Of a stretch of 64,000 bases of DNA, positions 35,362 through 45,166 are shown piece by piece. The DNA is from Paenibacillus planticolens. GTDB lineage: Bacteria; Bacillota; Bacilli; Paenibacillales; NBRC-103111. Each line of letters opens with the position of its first letter. Position 1 is the first letter of the stretch. The stretch lies in NCBI RefSeq assembly GCF_013141725.1, contig NZ_WHNZ01000012.1, forward strand, positions 248,001-312,000, in the 5' to 3' direction. Position numbers and translations under genes: made by a program. Below the pieces are notes generated by a model. The model ran no database searches, had not been told where the DNA came from, and saw only the letters and a list, made by a program, of their open reading frames with translations.

Positions 35362-36216
35362 TTACAGCTTTTGCCTTTTAGATTGATTAATCAAATTGTT
35401 GATGGAATAAGGCCGAATATAAGGGCTGCCTGCATTAATCCGCGGAATCTGCATGGGATCCGTCTTTACGGAAGTTAGGCCGGCCTTGGTCGTGAACGCG
35501 TACTTAACCCCTGCTTCATTGAGATAGGAAATTGTAAATTCATCATAACTTCCAAAAGGATAAGCGTAAGCGTCGATAGACTTTGCTCCATTGACTTCTC
35601 TAAGTTTCGCCATACAGGTTTTGGTATCCGAAATAACTCTTTGCTTGAGATCTTCATCGGTTTCGGTTACGCCGTTCGTCGTCATTTTATTATTCAGCAT
35701 AGGTTTGCCGTCTTTCATGACATGCAGTTGATCGGAATGAAGTTGAAAATCGATGTTCGAAAATTCTTTTCTCATTTTCCTGATTTGGTCTCTGGACAAG
35801 GAGGGCAGCAAGGTTGCCGTCGGGTTATCCAAATCTTTCGTTATAACGAAATTCACCGCTGGAATACGCATCTTTTTGAGAATGGGATATGCATGGGTGT
35901 AAAAACTTTCATACCCATCGTCAAAAGTGATCAGAATGGCATTATCCGGAATTCTAGCACCGTCTTTCATAAAACTTTTGAACTGATCCATCGTAATAAA
36001 ATTGTACCCCTGCCGCTGCAGCGCACCTAACTGACGTTCAAATAATTTCGTTGAGATCGTCACTGAGCCCTGCACTTGATCATCGATATGGTGATACACG
36101 AGTACGGCAACTTCCTTGGAATAAATGACATTGTTCGCACTTACAAATGAGGGGAAAAAATTAACAAAAATAATAACAACAATCAATGCACTTTTTAACA
36201 TCATCCAGATCTTCAT
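35362..36216 (-). CDS. exported polysaccharide deacetylase (NodB domain)
   Basis: A 284-residue carbohydrate esterase family 4 enzyme likely to deacetylate peptidoglycan or another wall polysaccharide. The N-terminal hydrophobic stretch (about residues 5-27) is a signal or anchor. NodB motif 1 is LITFDDGYESF, motif 2 is the His pair in LHSDQLH, and motif 3 is AYPFGSYDE; LVYHHID precedes them. The start MKIWMM at 36216 removes 17 unlikely residues. It follows an extended -10 promoter and lies beside the ECF sigma pair. Confidence 0.88.
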   Translation of the reverse strand: MKIWMMLKSALIVVIIFVNFFPSFVSANNVIYSKEVAVLVYHHIDDQVQGSVTISTKLFERQLGALQRQGYNFITMDQFKSFMKDGARIPDNAILITFDDGYESFYTHAYPILKKMRIPAVNFVITKDLDNPTATLLPSLSRDQIRKMRKEFSNIDFQLHSDQLHVMKDGKPMLNNKMTTNGVTETDEDLKQRVISDTKTCMAKLREVNGAKSIDAYAYPFGSYDEFTISYLNEAGVKYAFTTKAGLTSVKTDPMQIPRINAGSPYIRPYSINNLINQSKRQKL

Positions 36217-36265
36217 TCCGTTCGCCCCACACTTAGAAGTTTGTAATATTAATATGAACGATGTC

Positions 36266-36274
36266 ATTATAGCA
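36266..36274 (-). promoter_or_regulatory. extended -10 promoter of the deacetylase gene
   Basis: The minus strand reads TGCTATAAT, a perfect extended -10, about 50 bases before the start. The upstream A tract may act as an UP-like element. Confidence 0.6.
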
Positions 36275-36317
36275 CGAAGTTTTTTTTTTGAGAATTACTT
36301 TCAATAGAATAAAAGAA

Positions 36318-36366
36318 AAGCTGGTTCCTCTCTCTTTAGAACGTCTAGAAGAGAAGAAACCAGCTT
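36318..36366 (-). terminator. terminator after tyrA, end of the aromatic supraoperon
   Basis: Outer arms AAGCTGGTT and AACCAGCTT are perfect, with further pairing of TCTCT and AGAGA and a TAGA/TCTA top. On the minus strand the stem is followed by TTCTTTTATTC. Confidence 0.85.
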
Positions 36367-36387
36367 ATATTTGGGTACAAACTTAAG

Positions 36388-37476
36388 TCAAACATGAACC
36401 TCATAAGGACCCTTGAGCAGCTCGCCTGCGCGGTCCGCGTCTTCTTGATTACGGAACGATAATCGCAGAATACCGGGAACATCTTCACGGCTCTCAATGA
36501 TTTGAATATTGCTCAAATTAATTCTCTCATTGCCAAGCAGCGTAGTGATTTGTCCAATAATGCCGGGATGATCGGGAATATCCACATAAATATCAAACAG
36601 GGAAGTAATCATGCCTTTCCTACGCTCAGGCAATTGACTTCTGAACTCGCCGGCAATGCGGAATTGCTCAACAATTCCTTCGCCATCGCTGTTCTCCAGC
36701 AGCTCGACAAAACGTGAAATTTCCAAATTCCAATCGGTAAGCAGCTTGAGCAGCACCTGGCGGTTGTTCACCAGAATATCCCGCCAAATCATAGGCTCGC
36801 TGGAAGCAATGCGTGTGATATCTCTGAAGCCGCCGGCTGCGAGATTCTGATACAGCGGATTCGATTCATTATAGCCTCTGACTTGGTTAACCAGAGCAAC
36901 CGCAATAATATGCGGCAAATGACTGATCGCGCCGACGATATCGTCATGTTCCCGTGCGCCGACTTTCACGACTTGCGCTTTCGTCATCTTGAGCAGCTCC
37001 GTCAAGCGATCAACCTCGGTTTGCGGCGTCCCCTCAGCCGGTGTCAGTACGTAGAAGGCATTCTCAAAAAGATGCGAAGAAGCCGCCTCAACGCCGTGAC
37101 GTTCGGAGCCTGCCATAGGATGACCTCCGATAAAGTACACGCCTTTCTTTACGATGGTTTCGGCACTTTCCGTAATGGAAGCTTTGGTACTGCCAACATC
37201 CGTGATGATGCACCCTGATTTCAGCGGTAGTTTCATCAACTGCTGCACATACTCCTCCAACATCCCCACGGGCACGCATAAAAAGATGTAATCAGCCCCA
37301 TCTACTGCCTCAGCCATGCTAGTCGTTGCCGCATCAACCACATTCCGTTTGAGCAGCTTCTCCACGGATTTCGGATTCGGCGAGTGGCCGACGACGGTAA
37401 AATCCGGTTTTCCTTTGTAGCATAAAGCCAATGAACCGCCAATAAGCCCTACGCCAAATATCGCAATTTTCGTCAT
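36388..37476 (-). CDS. tyrA: prephenate dehydrogenase
   Basis: TyrA oxidatively decarboxylates prephenate to 4-hydroxyphenylpyruvate for tyrosine. The NAD domain begins with IAIFGVGLIGGSLAL. The catalytic segment GGHPMAGSERHGVEAA is near residue 135. The C-terminal 75 residues are an ACT domain (YVDIPDHPGIIGQITTLL), which usually gives feedback control by an aromatic amino acid. The length of 362 is typical of Bacillales. It is the last gene after hisC; in B. subtilis aroE follows but here the operon ends. Confidence 0.95.
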   Translation of the reverse strand: MTKIAIFGVGLIGGSLALCYKGKPDFTVVGHSPNPKSVEKLLKRNVVDAATTSMAEAVDGADYIFLCVPVGMLEEYVQQLMKLPLKSGCIITDVGSTKASITESAETIVKKGVYFIGGHPMAGSERHGVEAASSHLFENAFYVLTPAEGTPQTEVDRLTELLKMTKAQVVKVGAREHDDIVGAISHLPHIIAVALVNQVRGYNESNPLYQNLAAGGFRDITRIASSEPMIWRDILVNNRQVLLKLLTDWNLEISRFVELLENSDGEGIVEQFRIAGEFRSQLPERRKGMITSLFDIYVDIPDHPGIIGQITTLLGNERINLSNIQIIESREDVPGILRLSFRNQEDADRAGELLKGPYEVHV

Positions 37477-37497
37477 AAAATCAACCTTTTAATTATA

Positions 37498-38598
37498 TTA
37501 GGCTTGAACAGCAACCTCGGCTAGCACCTGCTGCAGAGCTGCAATGAATTTCTCATTCTGTTCCCTTGAACCGATTGTAACTCGAATGGATGTAGGGAAG
37601 CCCAGCATATGTCCGCCGCGGACGATGATTCCTCTGCGCAGCAAGCCATTAAATACGTCTGCGGCCGGACGTCCTACATTCACCATAATGAAGTTTCCAT
37701 GAGCTGGGAAAGCCTGTAACCCCATCTCATTAAACTGTTCTGTCAAGTAATTCAGACCTGACGTATTTGCTTCGCGGCAGCTGGCAATGAAATCTTGATC
37801 CTTAATGGCTGCAAGCGCAGCAGCTTGTGCGAATCTAGTCGTGTTGAACGGCTCACGCACTTGATTGATAGATCTAATAACATCCGGATGCCCGACTCCA
37901 TAACCGATACGAAGCGAAGCCAGTCCGTAAATTTTGGAGAAAGTACGCAGTGCAATGACATTGCGGTACTGACCGATAATTTCGATACTGTCCGGGAATT
38001 GTCCCGTCGTATTGTACTCACAGTAAGCCTCGTCCAGAACGACCAATACATGGGCAGGAACTTTTGCTAAAAATGCTTTAATTTCCGCATCCGTATTCAT
38101 GGTGCCGGTCGGATTATTCGGATTGCAAATCCAAACGATTTTCGTACGATCCGTGATCGCAGCCAGCATGCCGTCCAAATCGTGCGTGCCATCTTTCAAT
38201 GGGACCTCTATAGACACAGCTCCCTCAATCTCGCAATTGTGCTTATATTGCGGGAAGGTGTGAGTTGCCATCACCGTTTCATCACCCTGTACAAGGAAAG
38301 CGCGTGCCAGCATGAGAATTACCTCATCGGATCCTGCGCCGAAAATTAACTGGTTAGTCGCCACTCCGAGGTACTCGGCTACCGCTTCTGTCAGCTGAAC
38401 AGCTCCGCCATCCGGATATAAGCTGATGTTCGCAATTTCCGCTTCGATCGCCGCTTTCACTTTAGGCGAAGAGCCGAATGGATTTTCATTCGATGCGAGC
38501 TTTATCACTTCTGTTAATCCTAGTTCTCTTTTCACTTCTTCAATAGGTTTACCCGGTTGATAGACCGGCAAATGTACAATGGTTTGTTTCGGTTTCAT
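37498..38598 (-). CDS. hisC: histidinol-phosphate / aromatic aminotransferase
   Basis: HisC is a PLP enzyme of histidine synthesis that in Bacillus also transaminates aromatic keto acids, which explains its place between trpA and tyrA. The PLP-contacting segments LASNENPFGSSP, NPNNPTGT and LDEAYCEY are present. The Schiff-base lysine is in RTFSKIYGLASLRIGYG near residue 227. The ATG at 38598 has GAGGTGG six bases upstream and gives 366 residues. A terminator separates it from trpA, so it may also have its own promoter. Confidence 0.95.
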   Translation of the reverse strand: MKPKQTIVHLPVYQPGKPIEEVKRELGLTEVIKLASNENPFGSSPKVKAAIEAEIANISLYPDGGAVQLTEAVAEYLGVATNQLIFGAGSDEVILMLARAFLVQGDETVMATHTFPQYKHNCEIEGAVSIEVPLKDGTHDLDGMLAAITDRTKIVWICNPNNPTGTMNTDAEIKAFLAKVPAHVLVVLDEAYCEYNTTGQFPDSIEIIGQYRNVIALRTFSKIYGLASLRIGYGVGHPDVIRSINQVREPFNTTRFAQAAALAAIKDQDFIASCREANTSGLNYLTEQFNEMGLQAFPAHGNFIMVNVGRPAADVFNGLLRRGIIVRGGHMLGFPTSIRVTIGSREQNEKFIAALQQVLAEVAVQA

Positions 38599-38713
38599 TG
38601 GTAGCCACCTCATCAATTAGTTGTCCGAACCTTGTAATTGTCCCACATACATAAAGGGTTTGTAAAATACGGCTCCTTCTACGAAGCAGGAATAGGGTCT
38701 TATTCACTTATTT

Positions 38714-38727
38714 GAGACAGATGTCTC
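38714..38727. repeat. short perfect inverted repeat upstream of hisC
   Basis: The 14-base sequence GAGACAGATGTCTC consists of arms GAGACA and TGTCTC. It lies in the 224-base gap between trpA and hisC. It could be a regulator-binding site, but no family can be named. Confidence 0.35.
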
Positions 38728-38784
38728 GATGTTCAATACCTAATAGTGTACTGCTTTAACGCTTAACAGTAAATAGGTAATTTC

Positions 38785-38820
38785 AAAAAATCCCCCCAGA
38801 CATGGTGTCTGGAGGGATTT
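38785..38820 (-). terminator. terminator after trpA
   Basis: Arms AAATCCC-CCAGACA and TGTCTGG-GGGATTT form a strong stem with a single unpaired base on one side. On the minus strand TTTTTTGAAATT follows the stem. Confidence 0.85.
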
Positions 38821-38822
38821 CA

Positions 38823-39632
38823 TTATTTGCCTTTTAACTGGCCGACAAAGCCGCCAATTTGCTGAAGTCCTTGCGGATGAGCGGCATCTTCTTTGAAATG
38901 ATGCAGCGCACCTTCTATCGTACGGACAATGGCGCTCCCTACTACGACACCGTCGCAAAGCTTCTCAAACCGCTCGACCTGCTCCCGGTTGGAAATCCCG
39001 AAGCCAACAACGATCGGCACCTTTGCAGCTTCCCGCACGGTTGAAAGGAAGTCTTCGATTCCCCCGAAAAACTCAGCGCGTTCGCCGGTTACGCCCAGAG
39101 ATGACACACAGTATACGAATCCGCGTGCTCCTGCCGCAATCCGTTTAACGCGCTCATTCGATGTCGGCGCTACTAATGGAATCAAGTGAACCCCATAAGA
39201 CTCGGCGATCGCTCTCGTTTCACTGTCTTCTTCCAGCGGCAAATCAGGAATGATAATACCGCTGATTTCATTTTCCTGCATCGTCTTGAAGATACGTTCC
39301 AGACCGATTTGCAGGACAGGATTATAATAGGTGAATAAGATGAACGGCAGCTTTGAACCCCGGCTTCTTGCTTGGCGTGCCACATCGATCACATCGAAAA
39401 TCGTTATTTTGCTCAGCAGCGCACGTTCGGAGGAGCGTTGGATAACTGGACCGTCGGCCAACGGGTCTGAGTAAGGAACGCCCAGCTCGATCAAATCGGC
39501 GCCGGCCCGCTCCATTTCCAGAATAAGCTCCAGAGACGCCTCCAACGACGGATCGCCGATGGTCAGGAAAGGGATCATCGCCGTTTCCCCTCGCTCTTTG
39601 AGCTCAGCAAATCGCTTATCAATCAGGTTCAT
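38823..39632 (-). CDS. trpA: tryptophan synthase alpha subunit
   Basis: TrpA splits indole-3-glycerol phosphate and passes indole to TrpB. The catalytic Glu is in DLIELGVPYSDPLADGPVIQ near residue 50, which also carries the catalytic Asp. The phosphate-binding segments GFVYCVSSLGVTGER and VVGFGIS are present. The length of 269 is normal. It is the last trp gene and lies three bases after trpB. Confidence 0.97.
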   Translation of the reverse strand: MNLIDKRFAELKERGETAMIPFLTIGDPSLEASLELILEMERAGADLIELGVPYSDPLADGPVIQRSSERALLSKITIFDVIDVARQARSRGSKLPFILFTYYNPVLQIGLERIFKTMQENEISGIIIPDLPLEEDSETRAIAESYGVHLIPLVAPTSNERVKRIAAGARGFVYCVSSLGVTGERAEFFGGIEDFLSTVREAAKVPIVVGFGISNREQVERFEKLCDGVVVGSAIVRTIEGALHHFKEDAAHPQGLQQIGGFVGQLKGK

Positions 39633-39635
39633 GAC

Positions 39636-40832
39636 TTATTCCCTCCCTGTGCCAAGATAGCTCATAATGGATTCCACGTCTTTATCGCCGCGTCCGGACA
39701 GACTGACGACAATAATTTGATCTTTGGACATCGTAGGAGCCAACTTAACCGTTTGTGCAATCGCATGAGCGCTTTCCAAGGCTGGAATGATGCCTTCCGT
39801 GCGGCTCAGTAATTGAAGAGCATCCAGCGCCTCTTGGTCAGTAATCGGATAATACGTTGCGCGCTCAATATCTTTGAGATAAGAGTGCTCAGGACCGATA
39901 CCCGGGTAATCTAAACCGGCGGAAATGGAGTGAGCCGGAAGCACTTGCCCGTAATCATCCTGCAGCAGGTAGCTCAGCGAGCCTTGGAATACGCCGGGTG
40001 AACCTTTGGTCATCGTCGCAGCATGCTCTTCTGTATGAATGCCGCGTCCAGCCGCTTCCACGCCAATAAGCTTAACCGTTTCATCCTGAACAAACGGGTA
40101 GAAGATCCCCATGGCGTTGCTTCCTCCGCCAACGCAGGCGACAACGGCGTCCGGCAATCTGCCTTCGGTTTCCAGAATCTGCTCGCGCGACTCATCGCCG
40201 ATGATGCGCTGAAAGTCACGCACCATCATAGGGTAAGGATGCGGCCCTGTAACAGATCCAAGAATGTAGTACGTATCCTGGACGTTGCTGACCCAATAGC
40301 GCAGCGTTTCATTACACGCGTCCTTCAGCGTACGAGTACCTGAAGTTACGGGAATAACTTCCGAACCAAGCAATTTCATGCGGAATACGTTCAATTGCTG
40401 TCTCTTCGTATCTTCTTCTCCCATGAAAACTTTGCATTCAAAACCCATTAAAGCAGCAACCGTTGCCGACGCCACACCGTGCTGTCCTGCGCCAGTCTCC
40501 GCAATAATTTTCTTTTTCCCCATCTTTTTCGCAAGAACCGCTTGTCCGATGGTGTTGTTAATTTTGTGAGCGCCCGTATGGTTCAGGTCTTCGCGCTTCA
40601 AGTAAATTTTGGCTCCGCCCAGCTGTTCAGATAGACGTTCAGCATAATAGAGCGGCGTGGGTCTGCCTGAATATTGCTTTTGCAAATAACGAACTTCGGC
40701 AATAAACTCAGGGTCATCCTTATATCGGTTATAAGCTTCTTCCAGCTCAGTCAATGCATTCATCAGTGTTTCTGGTACGTAACGGCCGCCGAACTTGCCG
40801 AATCTGCCGTGCTCATCTGGTACTTGCGTCAC
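39636..40832 (-). CDS. trpB: tryptophan synthase beta subunit
   Basis: TrpB condenses indole with serine using PLP. The Schiff-base lysine is in [19 protein letters not shown] near residue 93. The phosphate-binding GGGSNAMG is near residue 237, and GRYVPETLM near the start is diagnostic. The length of 398 is typical. The start is GTG and overlaps the trpF stop as GTGA. Confidence 0.97.
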   Translation of the reverse strand: MTQVPDEHGRFGKFGGRYVPETLMNALTELEEAYNRYKDDPEFIAEVRYLQKQYSGRPTPLYYAERLSEQLGGAKIYLKREDLNHTGAHKINNTIGQAVLAKKMGKKKIIAETGAGQHGVASATVAALMGFECKVFMGEEDTKRQQLNVFRMKLLGSEVIPVTSGTRTLKDACNETLRYWVSNVQDTYYILGSVTGPHPYPMMVRDFQRIIGDESREQILETEGRLPDAVVACVGGGSNAMGIFYPFVQDETVKLIGVEAAGRGIHTEEHAATMTKGSPGVFQGSLSYLLQDDYGQVLPAHSISAGLDYPGIGPEHSYLKDIERATYYPITDQEALDALQLLSRTEGIIPALESAHAIAQTVKLAPTMSKDQIIVVSLSGRGDKDVESIMSYLGTGRE

Positions 40833-41527
40833 TTTCCGGTCACCCTCTCCACAAATTCGGTAATTTTCGCAATATCTTTCACGCCATCCGTCTCTACGCC
40901 GCTGGAAACATCTACGCCGTCCGGACGGTAAGCTTCTACGAGTTGATTCACATTATCAGGCTGCAGTCCGCCTGCTACAAGCAGCTTCACGCCTGCTAAG
41001 CGAGCCCATTCCTGATAAACGGGAATGCAGTCCCAAGCAAAGGTTTTGCCAGAGCCTCCACCATATACAGGGTCAAAAGTATCCAGCAAAACAGCGTCAA
41101 CCGATCCGCTATACGGATCTAGCTGCGCAGCTACTTCCGATAAGGAAGGAACTTTATTCTCCGTTTTTGAAATGGAAACCGATTTAAATACTTGAACCCC
41201 AAAATGTTCACGCACCCAACTGCAAAATTCAGGAGTCTCCTGGCTGTGCAATTGGACAACATCCAAAGGAGCAGCAGCCAAAATTTCGGTAAGCTGCTCT
41301 TTGCTCGGATTGACGAATACCCCTACCGTAAGCGGTATGGATATGCCCCTTGACGCTTCTGTTTTCAAGTACGAAATCAGTTCGCCTGCCTTATCCGGCG
41401 TGACTTGGCGCTTGCTTGGGGCAAACACAAATCCGATATGATCGATCGGCAAATTTATGATTGATTTTAGCACTTCAACGCTTTGAAGTCCACAAATTTT
41501 TACTGTTGGAAATGTGCCTACAGCCAT
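40829..41527 (-). CDS. trpF: phosphoribosylanthranilate isomerase
   Basis: TrpF catalyses the Amadori rearrangement of phosphoribosylanthranilate. The catalytic Cys is in VKICGLQ near residue 12 and the catalytic Asp in [20 protein letters not shown] near residue 137. The C-terminal phosphate-binding loops are [12 protein letters not shown] and [15 protein letters not shown]. The length of 232 is usual. It overlaps trpB by four bases. Confidence 0.96.
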   Translation of the reverse strand: MAVGTFPTVKICGLQSVEVLKSIINLPIDHIGFVFAPSKRQVTPDKAGELISYLKTEASRGISIPLTVGVFVNPSKEQLTEILAAAPLDVVQLHSQETPEFCSWVREHFGVQVFKSVSISKTENKVPSLSEVAAQLDPYSGSVDAVLLDTFDPVYGGGSGKTFAWDCIPVYQEWARLAGVKLLVAGGLQPDNVNQLVEAYRPDGVDVSSGVETDGVKDIAKITEFVERVTGK

Positions 41528-41542
41528 TCTTCTCGCCTCTTT

Positions 41543-42349
41543 CTACGCCATATGATTCGTTGCTTTCACTCTGGGTCCCATCAGATCATGAACCGCTTGC
41601 TCAACAACGGGCTGACGCATGAAATGTTCGCCGATCAGCACGGCTTGGGAGCCAATTTGCTCGAGATAAGCCATGTCTTGGACAGAGGAAATCCCGCTCT
41701 CGCTGACGATTGTTTTCCCTTCCGGGATGAATTGAATCAGCTCTTCCGTCGTTTTCAAATCGGTGACGAACGTTTTTAAATTCCGATTATTGATGCCAAT
41801 CAACCGGGTTTCCAATTCAAGCGCACGCTCCAGCTCTTCACGGTCATGAACCTCGACAAGCGCATCCAAACCGAGGTCGCTAGCAAGCGACAAATACTGT
41901 TTCATTTGATCCGTTGTCAAAATGGCCGCGATGAGCAGGATCGCATCCGCACCAATCAAGCGGGCTTCGTAAATTTGCTTCGGATCGATCGTGAAATCTT
42001 TCCGCAGCAATGGGACACGGACAGCTTGCCGGACAGCTTGAAGGTAGTCGTTGCTGCCTTGGAAATACTGCACATCCGTAAGAACCGAGATGCAATCTGC
42101 GCCTGCACGCTCATAGGACTCCGCCAGCCGTACCGGATCAAAATCCTCGCGAATCAAACCCTTGGAGGGGGATGCCTTTTTAACTTCGGCGATCAAACCC
42201 ATCGTGCGATTTTTACGCAGCGTCAACGCCTGTTCAAATCCCAGGCAAGGAGGGAGCTGTGAAATAGCTCTCTCCGCTTCTGCGATGGAAAAGGAGCTCA
42301 TTTCTTCAACTTCAGCTCGCTTGGTGGCAACAATTTTATCAAGAAACAT
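41543..42349 (-). CDS. trpC: indole-3-glycerol phosphate synthase
   Basis: TrpC closes the indole ring from carboxyphenylaminodeoxyribulose phosphate. The catalytic residues are visible in LIAEVKKASPSKG near residue 53, LLRKDFTIDPKQI near residue 115 and IGINNRNLKTF near residue 185, with VSESGI near residue 213. The length of 268 is normal. It overlaps trpD by eleven bases. Confidence 0.97.
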   Translation of the reverse strand: MFLDKIVATKRAEVEEMSSFSIAEAERAISQLPPCLGFEQALTLRKNRTMGLIAEVKKASPSKGLIREDFDPVRLAESYERAGADCISVLTDVQYFQGSNDYLQAVRQAVRVPLLRKDFTIDPKQIYEARLIGADAILLIAAILTTDQMKQYLSLASDLGLDALVEVHDREELERALELETRLIGINNRNLKTFVTDLKTTEELIQFIPEGKTIVSESGISSVQDMAYLEQIGSQAVLIGEHFMRQPVVEQAVHDLMGPRVKATNHMA

Positions 42350-43379
42350 GGCATAGTTCTCCTGTATATTGGATTAATTCGTTCAATTTTTGTTCTGCAC
42401 GGCCCGAATCGATCACATCGGCCGCAAACTTAACGCCCTGTTGAAGACTTCCGACTTGACCTGTCACGTAGAAACACGCGGCTGCATTCGCCAGCACAAT
42501 GTCGCGATGTGGGCCTTTCTCGCCGGCAAAAATATGACGGATAATCTCTGCATTCAAGAGTGCATCACCGCCGCCTACATCCTTAATGCTGTGCGCGCGC
42601 AAGCCGAGATCATCTGGCGTGATAACGTAAGTGCCGATCTGGTCCGCTTTCAGCTCCGTCACTTTGGTTGGCGCCGAAATGCTGAATTCATCTAAACCAT
42701 CATCGCTGGCGACAACCAAAGCGCGTTTCAGCCCTAAAGCCTGCAACGCTTGAGCGAGCAGTTCCGTTTTCGTTCGATCGAATACGCCAAGCACTTGACG
42801 ATCCGCTCCTGCAGGATTGGTAAGCGGCCCCAGCAGATTGAATACCGTGCGGAACCCGAGCTCCCGGCGCGGAGCAGCCACATGTTTCATGGATTGATGG
42901 TACGCTTGCGCAAACATAAAGCAAATGCCCGTTTTGTCCAAACATTTCGCCGCCTGTTCCCCGCTTAGCGTAATTTTCACGCCAAGAGCTTCCAGAACGT
43001 CAGCGCTGCCGCTTTTGCTGGACATGGCTCTGTTGCCATGCTTGGCTACGCGTATCCCGCCAGCAGCCGCTACAATGGCCGCCGTCGTAGAGATGTTGAA
43101 CGTCTCTGCTCCGTCGCCGCCGGTGCCGCAAGTATCCAACAGGTCATGCTGCTGCACCTCTACTTGAATCGCCTTGCTCCGCATCGTTTCCGCAAATCCT
43201 GTAATTTCTTCCAGCGTTTCGCCTTTTATGCGAAGCGCCGTCAGAAGACTGCCGATTTGCGCAGGAGACGCAGCCCCCTCCATAATGTCCGACATCACGC
43301 CGCGCGCTTCCTCGCGGGACAGATGGCTGCCGCTAATCACCTTGCCGAGCGCTTGCTGTATATGATTAAGTCCACTCAT
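42339..43379 (-). CDS. trpD: anthranilate phosphoribosyltransferase
   Basis: TrpD joins anthranilate and PRPP. The PRPP-binding glycine loop is DTCGTGGDGAETFNIST near residue 83, with HGNRAMSSKSGSADVLEALG near residue 112. The anthranilate site contains FMFAQAYHQSMKHVAPRRELG-like residues near 155-175. The length is 346. It follows trpE with a 28-base gap. No trpG lies between them, as in B. subtilis, where an amphibolic glutamine amidotransferase gene sits in a folate operon. Confidence 0.96.
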   Translation of the reverse strand: MSGLNHIQQALGKVISGSHLSREEARGVMSDIMEGAASPAQIGSLLTALRIKGETLEEITGFAETMRSKAIQVEVQQHDLLDTCGTGGDGAETFNISTTAAIVAAAGGIRVAKHGNRAMSSKSGSADVLEALGVKITLSGEQAAKCLDKTGICFMFAQAYHQSMKHVAAPRRELGFRTVFNLLGPLTNPAGADRQVLGVFDRTKTELLAQALQALGLKRALVVASDDGLDEFSISAPTKVTELKADQIGTYVITPDDLGLRAHSIKDVGGGDALLNAEIIRHIFAGEKGPHRDIVLANAAACFYVTGQVGSLQQGVKFAADVIDSGRAEQKLNELIQYTGELCHVS

Positions 43380-43407
43380 GACGCTAATCCTCCTCTACAT
43401 CTTTCCC

Positions 43408-44955
43408 TTAAGAGTTAACAAAGTAATCTTTGTTAATATCGCTTACCGGTCTAGGCTCAGGGCTGAACATCGCTTCAGCCATACGAATCGATTTGAGCAA
43501 AGCGGTCGCTTTGTTCACCGTCTCCTGGTACTCACTTTCCGGCACAGAGTCCCAAACAATTCCGGCGCCTGCTTGCACATAGGCTTTGCCATGCTTGAAA
43601 ACAATGGTGCGGATCGTGATACATGTGTCCAAATTACCCGAGAATCCTAGATAGCCAATGGCTCCCGCATACGTACCGCGCGCCTCTGGCTCCAGCTCAG
43701 CAATAATCTCCATCGCTCGCAGTTTCGGTGCTCCAGACACCGTCCCTGCAGGCATGCAGGAAAGAAACGCATCGAAGAAATCTTTGTCCTTCGCAATTTT
43801 TCCAGAAACGTTGGAAACAATATGCATAACGTGCGAATAGCGTTCAACATCCATGAAGGTATCACACTTCACCGTTCCGAATTCCGATACACGGCCGATA
43901 TCGTTACGGCCTAAATCGACCAGCATCAAATGTTCAGCGCGTTCTTTCTCATCGGCAAGCAGTTCTTTTTCAAGCGCCAAGTCCTCTTCAGGCGTTTTGC
44001 CGCGAGGTCTTGTTCCGGCGATCGGACGCGTCTCTACTTTCTCCTCTTCGACCCGGACAAGTAATTCCGGCGATGTTCCGACAACGACCTCATCATCCAT
44101 TTTGAGGACATACATGTAAGGAGATGGGTTCATTGTGCGAAGCACCCGATACACTTGGAGTGGCGAAACAGCCGTTTCCATTTCAAAGCGTTGTGACAGC
44201 ACGACCTGGAAAATATCGCCGGCACGAATGTATTCCTTCGCTTTGTTGACGTTGGCAATAAACTTATCCTTCGTGATATTGGAGCGAATCTCACCGAGTT
44301 CCGGCTCCGAAACAATCGGATTGTGCGTCATCGTTTCCGTTCCGAGCGGACGCTTGATCTTCTCAATCGTCGCGTCGATTTTTTGGCATGTGGCATGATA
44401 GGCCTTCACAATATCCGCATCCGTAGCAAAAGGCGGCACATGCACGTTGGCAATTACTTTGATCTGCTGTTTAAAATGATCGAAAACGACGACTTGATCA
44501 CAAAACATGAATTGAATGTCATTCATTTGCAAGTCATCAATTTGATGAGCAGGCAGCTTCTCATAGTATTGCAGAAGATCGTATCCAAAGAATCCGACAG
44601 CACCGCCAGTGAATCGCGGCAAGTCCGCAAGCTGAGGGCTGGAGTAGGATCTTAAGTAAGCCTTCAACACATCGATCGGTTTCTCGTCAGAAACTTTCGT
44701 CTCGTTTTGTGTTTCAACGACCGTCTTCCCATGCTTAGCCTTAATCATCAGGAACGGATCGCTTCCAATGAAGGAATATCGGGCCCATTTCACGCCGCCC
44801 TCCACACTTTCTAACAGGAACGCACGCTTTTCTTGGTACAAGTGCTGAAACACTCGAATCGGGGTTTCCGTATCTGCTAATAGATGGCGCACCACAGGAA
44901 TGAGGTTATTATTTTTGGCCAGTCGAATCACTTCTTGAATTTCAGGTGTATACAT
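43408..44955 (-). CDS. trpE: anthranilate synthase component I
   Basis: TrpE converts chorismate to anthranilate using ammonia from a glutaminase partner. The tryptophan feedback site includes the LLESVEGG segment near residue 48. The chorismate site shows SPELLVRVE near residue 283, RPIAGTRPRGKT near residue 301, and SGAPKLRAMEIIAELEP with GAIGYLGFSGNLDTCITIRT near residues 390-440. The length of 515 is typical. GAGGGG precedes the ATG. It is the first trp gene, behind the TRAP-controlled leader. Confidence 0.97.
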   Translation of the reverse strand: MYTPEIQEVIRLAKNNNLIPVVRHLLADTETPIRVFQHLYQEKRAFLLESVEGGVKWARYSFIGSDPFLMIKAKHGKTVVETQNETKVSDEKPIDVLKAYLRSYSSPQLADLPRFTGGAVGFFGYDLLQYYEKLPAHQIDDLQMNDIQFMFCDQVVVFDHFKQQIKVIANVHVPPFATDADIVKAYHATCQKIDATIEKIKRPLGTETMTHNPIVSEPELGEIRSNITKDKFIANVNKAKEYIRAGDIFQVVLSQRFEMETAVSPLQVYRVLRTMNPSPYMYVLKMDDEVVVGTSPELLVRVEEEKVETRPIAGTRPRGKTPEEDLALEKELLADEKERAEHLMLVDLGRNDIGRVSEFGTVKCDTFMDVERYSHVMHIVSNVSGKIAKDKDFFDAFLSCMPAGTVSGAPKLRAMEIIAELEPEARGTYAGAIGYLGFSGNLDTCITIRTIVFKHGKAYVQAGAGIVWDSVPESEYQETVNKATALLKSIRMAEAMFSPEPRPVSDINKDYFVNS

Positions 44956-45026
44956 GGTAACATCCCCTCTCAGCTTGAGAGCCTACCGTCGTTTGCCGAG
45001 GTTGCTCCAAACTCTAATTGAATAAC

Positions 45027-45050
45027 AAAAAACCTCTACCGAAGTAGAGG
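45027..45050 (-). terminator. trp operon attenuator
   Basis: On the minus strand CCTCTAC, the tetraloop TTCG and GTAGAGG are followed by TTTTTTGTT. It lies in the trpE leader. Its 5' arm region CTCTACTT is exactly complementary to AAGTAGAG inside the upstream TRAP site (plus-strand 45213-45220). Confidence 0.92.
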
Positions 45051-45166
45051 CTGGCTTTTAGTTAAATGTAGAAGATTAAGAAGAGTATGCAAAAAGAAAC
45101 TTGGGTATGTATGAGAAAACAGACGTCTCCGAATGAGTCGTGTCCATCTCCATACGATCCTTTGTT

